Part shown: positions 16,700-25,500 of the stretch, one piece after another
How the letters are laid out: each line of letters begins with the position of its first letter
Numbering within the stretch: the stretch's first letter is position 1
NCBI GenBank assembly: GCA_004299235.1
Contig: SCQL01000033.1
Location: forward strand, 62,001-126,000
Direction of reading: 5' to 3'
DNA length: 64,000 bases
Source: a bacterium
GTDB taxonomy: Bacteria; Chloroflexota; Dormibacteria; Dormibacterales; Dormibacteraceae
Program-made: the position numbers and the translations under genes
Notes under the pieces: model-generated
What the model was told of the DNA's origin: nothing
What the model saw: only the letters and a program-made list of their open reading frames with translations
The model's database searches: none

Positions 16700-17499
16700 G
16701 CGAGGCGACGGTGCCCGCGTCCACCGCGCCGATCATGCCGATGCTGCTGAAGCAGTCCTGGGCTGAGTTCATGAAGCTGATCCGAGTCCCAGCCTTCAGC
16801 GCCACCAGCATCGTCCTGCCGACGATGTTTTACGCGTTCATCGGACTCGGGCAGGCCAAGGAGCCGCTGACGGCTGGATCGCACGTCACCTTCGGCGAGT
16901 ACTTCGTCGCCTCGATGGCGCTCTACGGCGTCGCCAACGTCATGGTGCTCGGGTTCGGCATCTCGGTCGCCAACGAGCGCGGCCAGAAGCAGGACCTGCT
17001 CATGCAGGCGACGCCGCTGCCCGCGATGGTGTTCTTCACCGCCAAGACGCTCGCCGCGCTGGTGGTGGCCTTCATGTCGCTGACCGTGCTCTGCCTCTTC
17101 GCGTATCTCACCGGAGGCGCCAACCTCGACGCCTCCCAGTGGCTCACGTTGGCCTGGCGAGCCATGCTCTGTTCGATTCCGTTCGTCGGCCTCGGGTTCG
17201 CCCTCGGCTACTTCGCCGGTCCCAACTCAGCGCCCGCGGTGACCAACCTTATCTACCTGCCCACGGCCTTCGCCTCCGGCCTGTTCTTTCCGCTCCGCCT
17301 GCTGCCGGGATTCCTCCAGCACCTCGCGCCTTACCTGCCGCTTTATCGCGGGGCGCAGCTGGTGTGGGACGCGGTGGGGGCGCCGGCGGAGGGCGGGTCG
17401 CTGACTTCGGACTGGATCTACATGGCGGCTTATACGGCGGCCTTCTTCCTTCTCGCGCTCCGCGCTTACCGGCGGGACCAGGGCAGGAAATTCAACTGA
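16696..17499 (+). CDS. ABC-2 type transporter permease
   Basis: 267 residues with about six membrane segments, partner of the preceding ATPase. The layout is that of the ABC-2 (DrrB-like) family: a cytoplasmic N-terminus, a first helix around PAFSATSIVLPTMFYAFIG, and the conserved LPTAFASGLFFPLRLLPGFLQHLAPYLPLYRGAQLVWD near the C-terminus. It ends in a short basic tail and overlaps the convergent PfkB kinase gene by eight bases. Confidence 0.9.
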   Translation: MSEATVPASTAPIMPMLLKQSWAEFMKLIRVPAFSATSIVLPTMFYAFIGLGQAKEPLTAGSHVTFGEYFVASMALYGVANVMVLGFGISVANERGQKQDLLMQATPLPAMVFFTAKTLAALVVAFMSLTVLCLFAYLTGGANLDASQWLTLAWRAMLCSIPFVGLGFALGYFAGPNSAPAVTNLIYLPTAFASGLFFPLRLLPGFLQHLAPYLPLYRGAQLVWDAVGAPAEGGSLTSDWIYMAAYTAAFFLLALRAYRRDQGRKFN

Positions 17500-18454
17500 C
17501 CGCAGGCCAGAACCCCGCCGGCATCTCGGCGCCAAAAGCCTCCTGGTAGCGACGCGAGAACTCGGCGGGCGTGTAGACGTGCTCGATCGTGCCCACGTGC
17601 TCGACCACATATGTCGATGCCAGCGAGGCGACGCGACCCGCCGCCTCCAGGTCGAGGCCGCGCAGTAGGCCCGCGACCAGTCCGGCCCGGTAGGCGTCAC
17701 CGGCGCCGGTCGGGTCGGCCTCCAGCACCGCCGGCGCGGGCGGGATGTCGACCGTTTGATCACGGGTGGCGATGCGCGAACCGTGGCGTCCGAGCGTGGT
17801 GACCACGATCTCGGCCAGCTCGAGCAGCCCGGCCACGTCCCGGTTCGTGCGCTGCTGGATGAGCTCCAGCTCGTAGTCGTTGCCGATCACGATCCATGCC
17901 CCCCGCGTGCTGTCCGTGACGTCGTCGGGGGACATCATCGGCAGCTGATGCGCGGGGTCGAAGACGAAGCGCAGCTTCCTCTCGCGACATTCGTTGACGA
18001 GCCGCTTCATGGCGCTGGGGTCGTTGGGCCCGATGATCACCGCCTCCGCGCCCGCGGGCGCGTCGTCGAGGCCGAGCGTGGCCGCGCGCCACATCGCGCC
18101 TCCGTAGTAGCCGGTGAGCTGGTTGCCGTCCATGTCCGTGGTCGTGAAACCGGTCGCGCTCATCTCGCCCTCGAGCAGGCGCAGCCCGCTGCAATCGACG
18201 CCGCGGGCCACGAGCCAATCGCGGTATTCGGTCGCGTCGGTCCCCGCGGTCGCGAGCACCGCCGCCGGGCAGCCGAGCAGCGCCAGGTTGTGCGCATAGT
18301 TGCCGGCCACCCCACCGCGCCGCTTTTGCAGGTCATCGACCAGGAAGCTCAGGTTGAGGATGTGGGCCTTGTCCGGGAGGATGTGGTCTTTGAACCGGCC
18401 TTTGAAGCTGAGGATGTAGTCGTAGGCGATCGATCCGGTGCAGACGACAGTCAT
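17492..18454 (-). CDS. PfkB family carbohydrate/nucleoside kinase
   Basis: 320 residues of the ribokinase fold. The anion-hole and catalytic-base motif is in EADPTGAGDAYRAGLVAGLL (PfkB signature 2, Asp of GAGD). The opening TVVCTGSIAYDYILSFKGRFKDHILPDK and the RRGGVAGNYAHNLALLG block resemble bacterial adenosine kinase-like members rather than fructokinases. The product would be a phosphorylated sugar or nucleoside in the cytoplasm. A TAGCCT box lies nine bases before the ATG. It converges on the ABC-2 permease. Confidence 0.86.
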   Translation of the reverse strand: MTVVCTGSIAYDYILSFKGRFKDHILPDKAHILNLSFLVDDLQKRRGGVAGNYAHNLALLGCPAAVLATAGTDATEYRDWLVARGVDCSGLRLLEGEMSATGFTTTDMDGNQLTGYYGGAMWRAATLGLDDAPAGAEAVIIGPNDPSAMKRLVNECRERKLRFVFDPAHQLPMMSPDDVTDSTRGAWIVIGNDYELELIQQRTNRDVAGLLELAEIVVTTLGRHGSRIATRDQTVDIPPAPAVLEADPTGAGDAYRAGLVAGLLRGLDLEAAGRVASLASTYVVEHVGTIEHVYTPAEFSRRYQEAFGAEMPAGFWPAVS

Positions 18455-18511
18455 CCGCCGGCAAGGCTACCCGAAGGCGGGGCCTCGAGGCTCGGCGGGC
18501 GCGTTCCCGCC

Positions 18512-18557
18512 CTCCCGACCACCCACCCCGTGGGGCCGGTGCGGGCCGGGTCGGGAG
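18512..18557. terminator. Long hairpin between the PfkB and basic-protein genes
   Basis: CTCCCGACC (18512-18520) and GGTCGGGAG (18549-18557) are perfect nine-base inverted arms, with an inner CCCCGTGGGG. It follows the stop of the basic-protein gene on the minus strand by 13 bases and may end that transcript, but no T-run follows. Confidence 0.35.
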
Positions 18558-18569
18558 TGCGCCGCCGGC

Positions 18570-19016
18570 TCAGGCGGAGCGGCGCTTGACGGCGCGGCGA
18601 CGCGGGCGCCGGGCCGCGGCCTCGCGGCGCGGAGCGAGCTCGCTCGCCTGCTCGAGGCGGGTCGCGGTCCGGGCGATCGTCTTCAACGAGCCGTTGAAGA
18701 TTCGCAGGGTGCGCTTGGCGACGTCGCCCACGACATCCTGCCGGCGCGCCTGGAGCTTGACCAGGTGCAGACCCCGAATGGCCACCTTCTCGGGCAGCTT
18801 GCCGTTCAGCTCGACGCCCCACAGAGTCTGTCTCTCGGGGAGGATCGCGTTCAGCCGCGCATTGACGCGGCGGTTGACCGGGCCCGCGGTGGGCGCACCC
18901 TTACGCCCCAACCCCTTCCCCCGTTGGCGCGCCGATCCGATCGGGACCGAGGCCTCGGCGACCGTGGGGGCGGCGTCCTGTGCCGTGTCCGCGATTTGCT
19001 TGTTGTCCGTGCTCAT
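18570..19016 (-). CDS. Small, strongly basic helical protein of unknown function
   Basis: 148 residues, not a family I can name. Residues 1-30 are polar (STDNKQIADTAQD...), 30-60 contain Gly/Arg/Lys turns, about 70-125 look like long amphipathic helices (KVAIRGLHLVKLQARRQDVV and what follows), and the last 25 are almost all Ala, Arg and Lys (EAAARRPRRRAVKRRSA). A helical core with a basic tail recalls histone-like or HBHA/phasin-type proteins; DNA or polyanion binding is inference. The start at 19016 is chosen for a good AGGAGG site ten bases upstream. The promoter has a consensus TTGACA and lies under a 32-base palindrome, unlike the leaderless genes around. Confidence 0.7.
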   Translation of the reverse strand: MSTDNKQIADTAQDAAPTVAEASVPIGSARQRGKGLGRKGAPTAGPVNRRVNARLNAILPERQTLWGVELNGKLPEKVAIRGLHLVKLQARRQDVVGDVAKRTLRIFNGSLKTIARTATRLEQASELAPRREAAARRPRRRAVKRRSA

Positions 19017-19044
19017 CTGTATCGAGCCTCCTGGTGCTCCTTGG

Positions 19045-19076
19045 TTGACGCGTTGCAGCATAACGCAATGCGTCAA
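19045..19076. promoter_or_regulatory. 32-base inverted repeat over the basic-protein promoter
   Basis: Arms TTGACGCGTTGC (19045-19056) and GCAATGCGTCAA (19065-19076) are complementary at 11 of 12 positions around an 8-base centre. The repeat spans the -10 box and the start region, the classical place for a repressor. Confidence 0.6.
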
Positions 19077-19086
19077 GCGGTGTCAA
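19057..19086 (-). promoter_or_regulatory. Promoter of the basic-protein gene
   Basis: On the minus strand TTGACA (19086-19081) is a perfect -35; 17 bases on is TTATGC (19063-19058), or with an 18-base spacer TATGCT (19062-19057). The predicted leader of about 35 bases carries the AGGAGG site. It lies over the 3' end of the 107-residue gene. Confidence 0.6.
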
Positions 19087-19396
19087 CCGGTTGCAGGCGC
19101 TCGATCAGGGCCTGGGCGGGGGGGCCGAACACGTCATAGTGGGCGACCTTTCGCCGCTTCTCGGGCTGGATCCACTCCGGCCGCAAGCCCTGCCGCCGCC
19201 CCCACTCCTCGAGCAGAGGGCGCAGGCCGATGACGTGGAGGAACGGCCGCTCGCGCCTCAGGCCCCGGATCGTCGAGCCGTGGTAGTGGTCGAAGTTGCG
19301 ATGGACGGCGATGCCCCCGGCCTCGGCGAACGCGATCGCGGCTCGGATCTGACGGCGCTCGAAATAGCGCTCGCGCAGCGGCGGGTCGCCGCTCAC
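19073..19396 (-). CDS. 107-residue protein of unknown function after the helicase-nuclease genes
   Basis: I do not recognise this family. The protein is compact and charged, with a helical YFERRQIRAAIAFAEAGG near the start, the distinctive VHRNFDHYHGSTIRGLR in the middle (two histidines and Asp in a row, metal-site-like) and a C-terminal WIQPEKRRKVAHYDVFG. The reading is clearly protein-like, unlike a shadow. The GTG start at 19396 overlaps the stop of the helicase-nuclease gene (GTGA), so it is the third gene of that operon and may assist or regulate the complex, which is inference. An ATG at 19456 is the alternative start. Confidence 0.66.
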   Translation of the reverse strand: MSGDPPLRERYFERRQIRAAIAFAEAGGIAVHRNFDHYHGSTIRGLRRERPFLHVIGLRPLLEEWGRRQGLRPEWIQPEKRRKVAHYDVFGPPAQALIERLQPVDTA

Positions 19397-22300
19397 CCCT
19401 TGGAGGCCGCGGGTCGCGCGTCGGCGCAGATCGGCCGGTAGGCGCATAGCGAACACGGTCGCTGTGCGTGCTCGGGTCCGAGCCTGAAATCACCGGCGGC
19501 GATCCGATCCGCCGCCGCCGCGACTCGTGCCTGCACGCCGGCGTCGTCCGGCGTCACATCGATCGATCGCCCCCGGCGCATGTCGAACAGGAGCAGCCTG
19601 GGCTCGTCCGCGCCCTGGGCGCGCACCCCGGAGTCGGCGTGCGCGCCCGACGCGCGCCCGGCCAGCAAGCCTCGACCTGCCGCCAGGCCGTAGAGCCGCA
19701 GCTGAAGTGAGTAGGCCTCCAGCAGCGGGGCATCGAGAGTGGCGTTGGTCTTGTAGTCCACGAGCACGATTCGCCCGTCGAGCTCACAGATCCGGTCGAC
19801 CAGGCCTCGGACGCGCGTCCCTCCCAGCTGCATGTTGAACCCGACCTCGACGCCGAGCGTCCTGGCCGTCGCCAGCGGATGAGTCAGGTAGCGGATGAGC
19901 ATCTCGCGCCCGGTCTCCGGTCCTGAGTAGAGCTCGAGCAGGTCGCCGCCCCATGCGTGCCAGGCCGCGAGCGCCTGATGCACCGCGGCGCCAAGCTCGG
20001 TGGAACCGGCAGCCTGCGCGAATCGCGGCAGCAGATCGTCTGGCGGCGCCGGCACCCGCCAGACCTGGCTGAAGCGATACCGCACCGGGCAGACCTCGAA
20101 ATCGTGCAGCTGCGAGAAGCTGAGCTCGACGCTCGGCCGCGGCGCGGCCGCGACCTCCGCCTCTTGTGGACGTATCCGTTCGAGTCGATCCAGGACCTCC
20201 TCCACCACCGCCGAACCGCCGGCCGCCTGGCCGTTAGGGAGGCGGCCCACCGGCAGCTCCAGCTGCTCCGCTTCGACCACGGCCGCGGATTCGGGGTGCG
20301 CCAGCGCCCAGCTGAGGATCTCGGCGAAGTGATCGTGATCGACGCCGTTGGCGCCGTTGCGCCCGGCGGCGCCGACCTCGTGCGCCGACGGCTCATCCCG
20401 CGTGGCGGTGACGTAGAGCGCGTCCCTGGAGCGGGTCAATCCGACATACACGATGCGCCGCCGCTCGCCCAGCGCGAGTGCCACGGCGGGCGCGCCCGGG
20501 GAGGTTTCGACGTACCGGGGATGCTTCTCTCCACGCCAGGTTTTCATCACGAACCCGAGGCCGTCCGGATCGAAGAACAGGCGCTCGGTGTCCCGCGGCC
20601 GCGGCGGTCGCAGGTTGACCAGGAAGACGGCTGGGAACTCCAGGCCCTTGGCCGCATGGATGGTGAGCAGCGACACGGCGTCGGTGGTGGCCGATTCCTC
20701 CGCCGCCTCTCCCACCGGGAGCTCGGCGTCGATCACCTGGTCGAGATGCCGCACGAAATCGCCGATGCCCGCGAGAGCGAGGTCGCGCTCGAATCGCCCC
20801 GCGAGCTGGAAGACCTTCCGCAGGTTGAGCAGAGCCCGCGGGCTGCCGTCCCGATGCGCCCGCAGCTCCGCCCAGCGCAGATACCCGCTCTCCTCCAACA
20901 GCCGGTTGAGGATGTCCGCCACTGTGAGGGCGTCGCGCAGCCGGCCGAGGCGATCGGTGAGCTCGACCAGGCGCACGGCCTCGGTGGAGACCTTCACGTC
21001 CATCTCGGGAAAGCCCTCGCCGCCCGACTCGTCGAAGCAGTCGCGCAGCCGCATGCCGTTACGGCCGAACCGCCGGGCGGCGAGCCGGTACATGCCGCGG
21101 TCGGGCAGGCGGACGATCGGACCCTGGAGGATGCGGACGAGGGCCCCGTCATCCATCGGGTTCTCGGTGAGACGGAGCAGCGCCAGCACGTCCTTTATCT
21201 CCTGGCGGTCGAAGAAGCCTGAGCCACCGCTGGTGATGTAGGGGATGCCCTGGCGCCGAAGCTCGTCTTCGAACTCGCGCGGGAGCATGCGAATCGAATG
21301 CGCCAGGATCGCGATGTCTGAGAAAGGGCGGCCGCCCACGTGCAGCCGCCGGATCGTCTCGGCCACGGTGCGGGCTTCGGTTCTCGAGTCCGGCGCCATC
21401 ACCACGGTGACCGGCTGCGCCGCGGACCCGCGGGTCGCGACCAGGTCCGGCTCGGCGGCGAAGTCACGGTCGCGCCGGATGAAATCCGTGGCGCAGTCGA
21501 GGATGCCCTGGTACGAACGGCGGTTGTGGGTGAGGGGTAGAGGGCGGCCGGGGAACCGGCTGCGGATGTTCTCGATCTCGGCGTCGCGCCAGCCGTAGAT
21601 GGATTGCTTCGCATCCCCGACGACGGCGACGTTGGCGAAGTGGTCGGCGGCCATCAGGCGGATGAAATCGAGCTGGATGCGGTTGGTGTCCTGGAACTCA
21701 TCCACGAGCAGGTAACGGAACCGCTCGCGGCAGCGGCGCCGGAACTCTGGCACGCGCTCGAGCGCGTCGATCACCTCGAGGATCAGGTCGTCGAAGTCGC
21801 GCAGGCCGCCGGCACGCAACGCATCCTCGTAGGTGCGGTAGACCAGGTGGAGGACCTCGATAGCCTCGAGCTCGGCGCGCGCGGGGTCAGGGCCCGCGCG
21901 CCCGTTGGCGGCCTGGCTGCCGGCGGGGCGAGCCCCCCAGTGCCGGCCGTGCAGCGCCAGCGCGCGGGAGTGGAAGTGGTCGGGGTTGATGCCGCGGCCC
22001 TTGAGCTTGAGCAGGAAGCGAAGGCCCGACCGCAGCAGGTCGTCCAGGTCCTCCACGGCCAGAGCGCTGAACGAGTCCGGGTCCAGCGGAGCGGCAGCGC
22101 CGCTGCGCAACCTGGAGACCAGGTCCTGCTCGAACAATCGCTGTCCGGTTTCGTCCAGCACCTGCAGCTCACGCGGCGCGCCGACGAGGTAGGCGAACTC
22201 ATCGAGCAGCCGCGCGCAGATGCCATGGAAGGTCCCGATCCACGCGCCGTCGAGAACCTCTGGAGCCGCCGCGCGCGAGTCCGGGCGGCGGTTCGCAAGC

Positions 22301-22536
22301 TCTTTGGTGATCCGCTGCCTGAGCTCGTCCGCCGCGCGGTCGTTGAAGGTGACCGTGAGGATGCGATCCGGCGGCACGCCCTGGTCGACGAGCCAGCAGA
22401 AGCGCTCGGTCGCGGTGAACGTCTTGCCAGTGCCCGGTCCGGCCGCGATGAGAAACGCGCCTTCGGGCCCCGCGTGCGCGGCTGCGGCCTGCTCCGGGCT
22501 CAACGAGGGACGGCCCGCCGCCCGCGAGGCGCTCAT
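19393..22536 (-). CDS. UvrD-like helicase with C-terminal Fe-S nuclease, AdnB position
   Basis: 1047 residues. An SF1A motor comes first: Q-motif SLSPEQAAAA (11-20), Walker A GPGTGKTF (33-40), Walker B LLVDEFQDTNR, motif III GDAKQSIYGWRD, LLTIHAAKGLEFPAVF and RRRIVYVGLTRSRDALYV. The C-terminal third is a RecB/AddB-type PD-(D/E)xK nuclease: VLVDYKTNATLD holds the metal Asp and Lys, and four cysteines (one in FEVCPVRYRF, then C1028-x2-C1031-x5-C1037) form the iron-sulfur staple. A motor-nuclease of this size paired with a second one is the AdnAB plan of mycobacterial double-strand-break resection. It overlaps the upstream partner by four bases. Confidence 0.88.
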   Translation of the reverse strand: MSASRAAGRPSLSPEQAAAAHAGPEGAFLIAAGPGTGKTFTATERFCWLVDQGVPPDRILTVTFNDRAADELRQRITKELANRRPDSRAAAPEVLDGAWIGTFHGICARLLDEFAYLVGAPRELQVLDETGQRLFEQDLVSRLRSGAAAPLDPDSFSALAVEDLDDLLRSGLRFLLKLKGRGINPDHFHSRALALHGRHWGARPAGSQAANGRAGPDPARAELEAIEVLHLVYRTYEDALRAGGLRDFDDLILEVIDALERVPEFRRRCRERFRYLLVDEFQDTNRIQLDFIRLMAADHFANVAVVGDAKQSIYGWRDAEIENIRSRFPGRPLPLTHNRRSYQGILDCATDFIRRDRDFAAEPDLVATRGSAAQPVTVVMAPDSRTEARTVAETIRRLHVGGRPFSDIAILAHSIRMLPREFEDELRRQGIPYITSGGSGFFDRQEIKDVLALLRLTENPMDDGALVRILQGPIVRLPDRGMYRLAARRFGRNGMRLRDCFDESGGEGFPEMDVKVSTEAVRLVELTDRLGRLRDALTVADILNRLLEESGYLRWAELRAHRDGSPRALLNLRKVFQLAGRFERDLALAGIGDFVRHLDQVIDAELPVGEAAEESATTDAVSLLTIHAAKGLEFPAVFLVNLRPPRPRDTERLFFDPDGLGFVMKTWRGEKHPRYVETSPGAPAVALALGERRRIVYVGLTRSRDALYVTATRDEPSAHEVGAAGRNGANGVDHDHFAEILSWALAHPESAAVVEAEQLELPVGRLPNGQAAGGSAVVEEVLDRLERIRPQEAEVAAAPRPSVELSFSQLHDFEVCPVRYRFSQVWRVPAPPDDLLPRFAQAAGSTELGAAVHQALAAWHAWGGDLLELYSGPETGREMLIRYLTHPLATARTLGVEVGFNMQLGGTRVRGLVDRICELDGRIVLVDYKTNATLDAPLLEAYSLQLRLYGLAAGRGLLAGRASGAHADSGVRAQGADEPRLLLFDMRRGRSIDVTPDDAGVQARVAAAADRIAAGDFRLGPEHAQRPCSLCAYRPICADARPAASKG

Positions 22537-25500
22537 TCCGGCGGTGCCCCTCCGTAGGGGCAGACCGCGGCGTGAGGACAGCCGCCGAAACGCGTCACGC
22601 AGGTACCGGGCAGATCGCGCGGCGCGGGTTCGAAATGTCCCTGTTGGATACGAGCGATCGCCTGGACGACGACCGACCGGCTGCGTTCGAGGTCTTCGGT
22701 GGTGAGCGGTCTCTCGCGGTACTCCTTGAGGCCCGCCGGGCGGCCGACGCTGAAGATGTCCTGGCGCATGCCGCCCCAGACCCAGTCCTTCGGGTACCAG
22801 AGCGAAAGGAACCGCGGCTGGAATCCGAGCGGTTTGCCTTCGTCATCGAACCCGTGGCGGCAGGCGATGTAGTAGAGCGCCAGCTGCACGTCGTAGAGCT
22901 CGGGGCCGAAGTACGCCTCGTACGCGTACCTCATCGGCTTGCCGGAGCCGGTCTTGTAGTCGACCACCTCGACCTCGCCGTCGCCGACGTCGTTGACCCG
23001 GTCGATCTTGCCCACGATCTCGACGCCGTCGAGCTCGAGGTGAAACCGGCGCTCGATCGCGAGCGTGCCGAGCCTGCGGATGACCTGCCTGCCGGTGACG
23101 AACCTGATGTAGTTGCCGAGCAGCGATCGCACCTGCCGCTCTTCGCGCCTGCGGTCGAGGACGCCTTCCATGCGAGAGAGGTAGCCGTCGAGATGTCCCT
23201 GCAGCGCGGTCTCGAGCCACGCCTTCTGCTGCTCGGACTCGAGCGGCCGCCACTCCGGCTCGTGGGCGTGGAAATCCTCGAGCACCTCGTGCAGGAAGCC
23301 GCCCCGTTCCATCGCCACCGAGCGCGGCTCGTCGATGAGCCCGGGATGGTGGTTGTACCAGTAGAGCCGCGGGCACTTCAGGTAGTCGTTGAGCGTCGTC
23401 GGGCTGAAATGGTCGATGTGGACGGACGCCGGATTGCGGTCTGCTCCGTAGGGCTCGAACGGCTCGCCCGACTCGGGATCCGCCAGGAAGGCCACCTCGA
23501 GGCCGAGCCGTGCCGCGCGTGCTACGGCGCCGTCGCTGAGCGTGCCCGGCTGGGAGGCGATCAGCACCTCCGCCTCGCGCGCCAGCAGCACGTCGGCCGG
23601 CTGCAAACGTGCGGACGCGCGCGTGAGCTGGCGCGATTCGGCTGCCGGCGACGCCATGCCCAGAAAGACGGACGGGCCCGCCTGGCGGAGGTACGCGTCG
23701 GCGAAGGTCATGTACAGGCGGCGCTTGGCCCGCGTCATGGCGACGAAGGCCAGTCGCGCCTCCTCCGCCAGGTGGCCGTCGGGATCGGACGGCCACGAGG
23801 GCATGAAGCCCACCTTGAATCGCTCGAGCCACGCCCGGTCCTCGGTCTCCAGCAGCGGATGCGGCCGCGCATCGAGGGGAAACAGCCCGTGCGCGAAACC
23901 GGCGCAGAAAACGACCTCGAACTCGAGGCCCTTCGCCTGGTGGACGGTCATCACCTGGACCGCATCGCGGCGGCCCGGGGCCGCCTCGCTGTCGTCGGCC
24001 GCGCCCGCCAGCAGCGCTTCGAGAGAACCGGTGATGTCGGCCAGCTTCGGCCGCGAGCCGTGCAGCCGCTCGTGCACCACCTCGATCGCCTCCAGGCCTT
24101 CGATCGCGGCCCGCAGGTCGGCGATCGCCTCTTCGCGCTGCTCCGCCGGGAGCTCGAGGTCGAGCAGGCGGCGCATGGCGCCATCCTCGATGAGAACCGA
24201 GTAGGCGAGGGCGGCCAAGGAGCTCGTCGACGCCCGACCGACCAGCCGGTGGCGGGCGACCATGGCGGCGTGCAGGCTGCCCAGCTCCTCTGCGGTGAGG
24301 AACTCCATGTAATCGGGCGCGGGGCTCTCCTCGGCCGGCGCTTCGCCACCCCACGGGAGTGGATAACGCTGGGGGTCGCGACCGGCGAGCACGTACATGA
24401 GGCGCCGCATCACGCGGGGGAGAGGCCTGCCCCTTTCGTGGGCGTGCGCGCGCAGACGGCTCAGCGTCCTGGCCCCGACGCCGCCCAGGCTCGAGGCCAT
24501 GGCGCCTTCGAACGCGTCGGGATCATCGGGCCGGCGCAGCGATTCGAGGTAGCCGACGAGGAAGCGGACGACCTCATTGCGGGCGGTGGCGCCGGACCCC
24601 CGCACCTCATAGGGAAGGCCGAGGGCGCGCAGCGCCTCCTCGAAAGGCCCACCCAGCGTCGTCGTGCTGCGCAGCAGGATGGCGAAGTCGCGGGGCCGGA
24701 GCCCGGGCGATTCGGCGAGGAGGCGCTTGATCTCGCGAGCGCAGAAGAACGCCTCGTCGACGGGGTCGCTCTCGCGTGTGACGACCACCGTGGGCGGCCG
24801 CGATTCGACCGTGGTCCGCAGCGCGCGCAGAGGACGGCCCGGTTGCGTGGCGGCAAGCAGATGCTCGCCGGCGTCGAGCGCCTCCTGGGAGCAGCGGCGG
24901 CACTCCTCGAGCCGCTCCGTGGCGCCGCCGTACACCGCGGTGAAGTCATGGCTGAGCAGGCGCGGCACGGTGCCACGGAACCCATAGATCGACTGGTCGG
25001 GGTCGCCCACCACGACCAGGCGGGGATGAGCCTGCGGTGGCGCGATCAGCTGCAGCAGCTCGAACTGCGCCGGGTCGACGTCCTGGAACTCGTCGACCAG
25101 CACGAGCCGGAACCGGTCACGCATCCGCTGGCGCAGCTCAAGGTTGGACTGCAGGAGCTCGATGGCGCGGATGATCAGGTCGCGGAAGTCGAGCATCCCC
25201 GCTCGCCGCATGCGGTCCTGGTGCGCCTGATACGCGGCCGCCAGCACGCGCAGGCGCTCGGTTGCGCTCGCTTCGGCGGCGAGCAGAAGCGGTGAGGGCA
25301 GGACCAGGTTCTGTTTCATCAGAGCGACGAAGGTCAGGACGTCCCGCGCGAAGGCGTCGGATCGGCGGACCCCCTCCAGCGACCCCAGCACGGCAGGGTC
25401 CAGCTCGGCGAGCACCCGCCGCATGACCATCCACTCCTGGAACCCGTTGAGCAGCAGCCGCTCGCGATCGGGCGAGTGTTCGCGCAGCAGGCGCGCGCAA

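Noticed and set aside
22572-25295. A 907-residue plus-strand frame opposite the helicase-nuclease gene
   Set aside because: Very Arg/Leu/Ala/Asp-rich with no domain, a typical antisense shadow in high-GC DNA.
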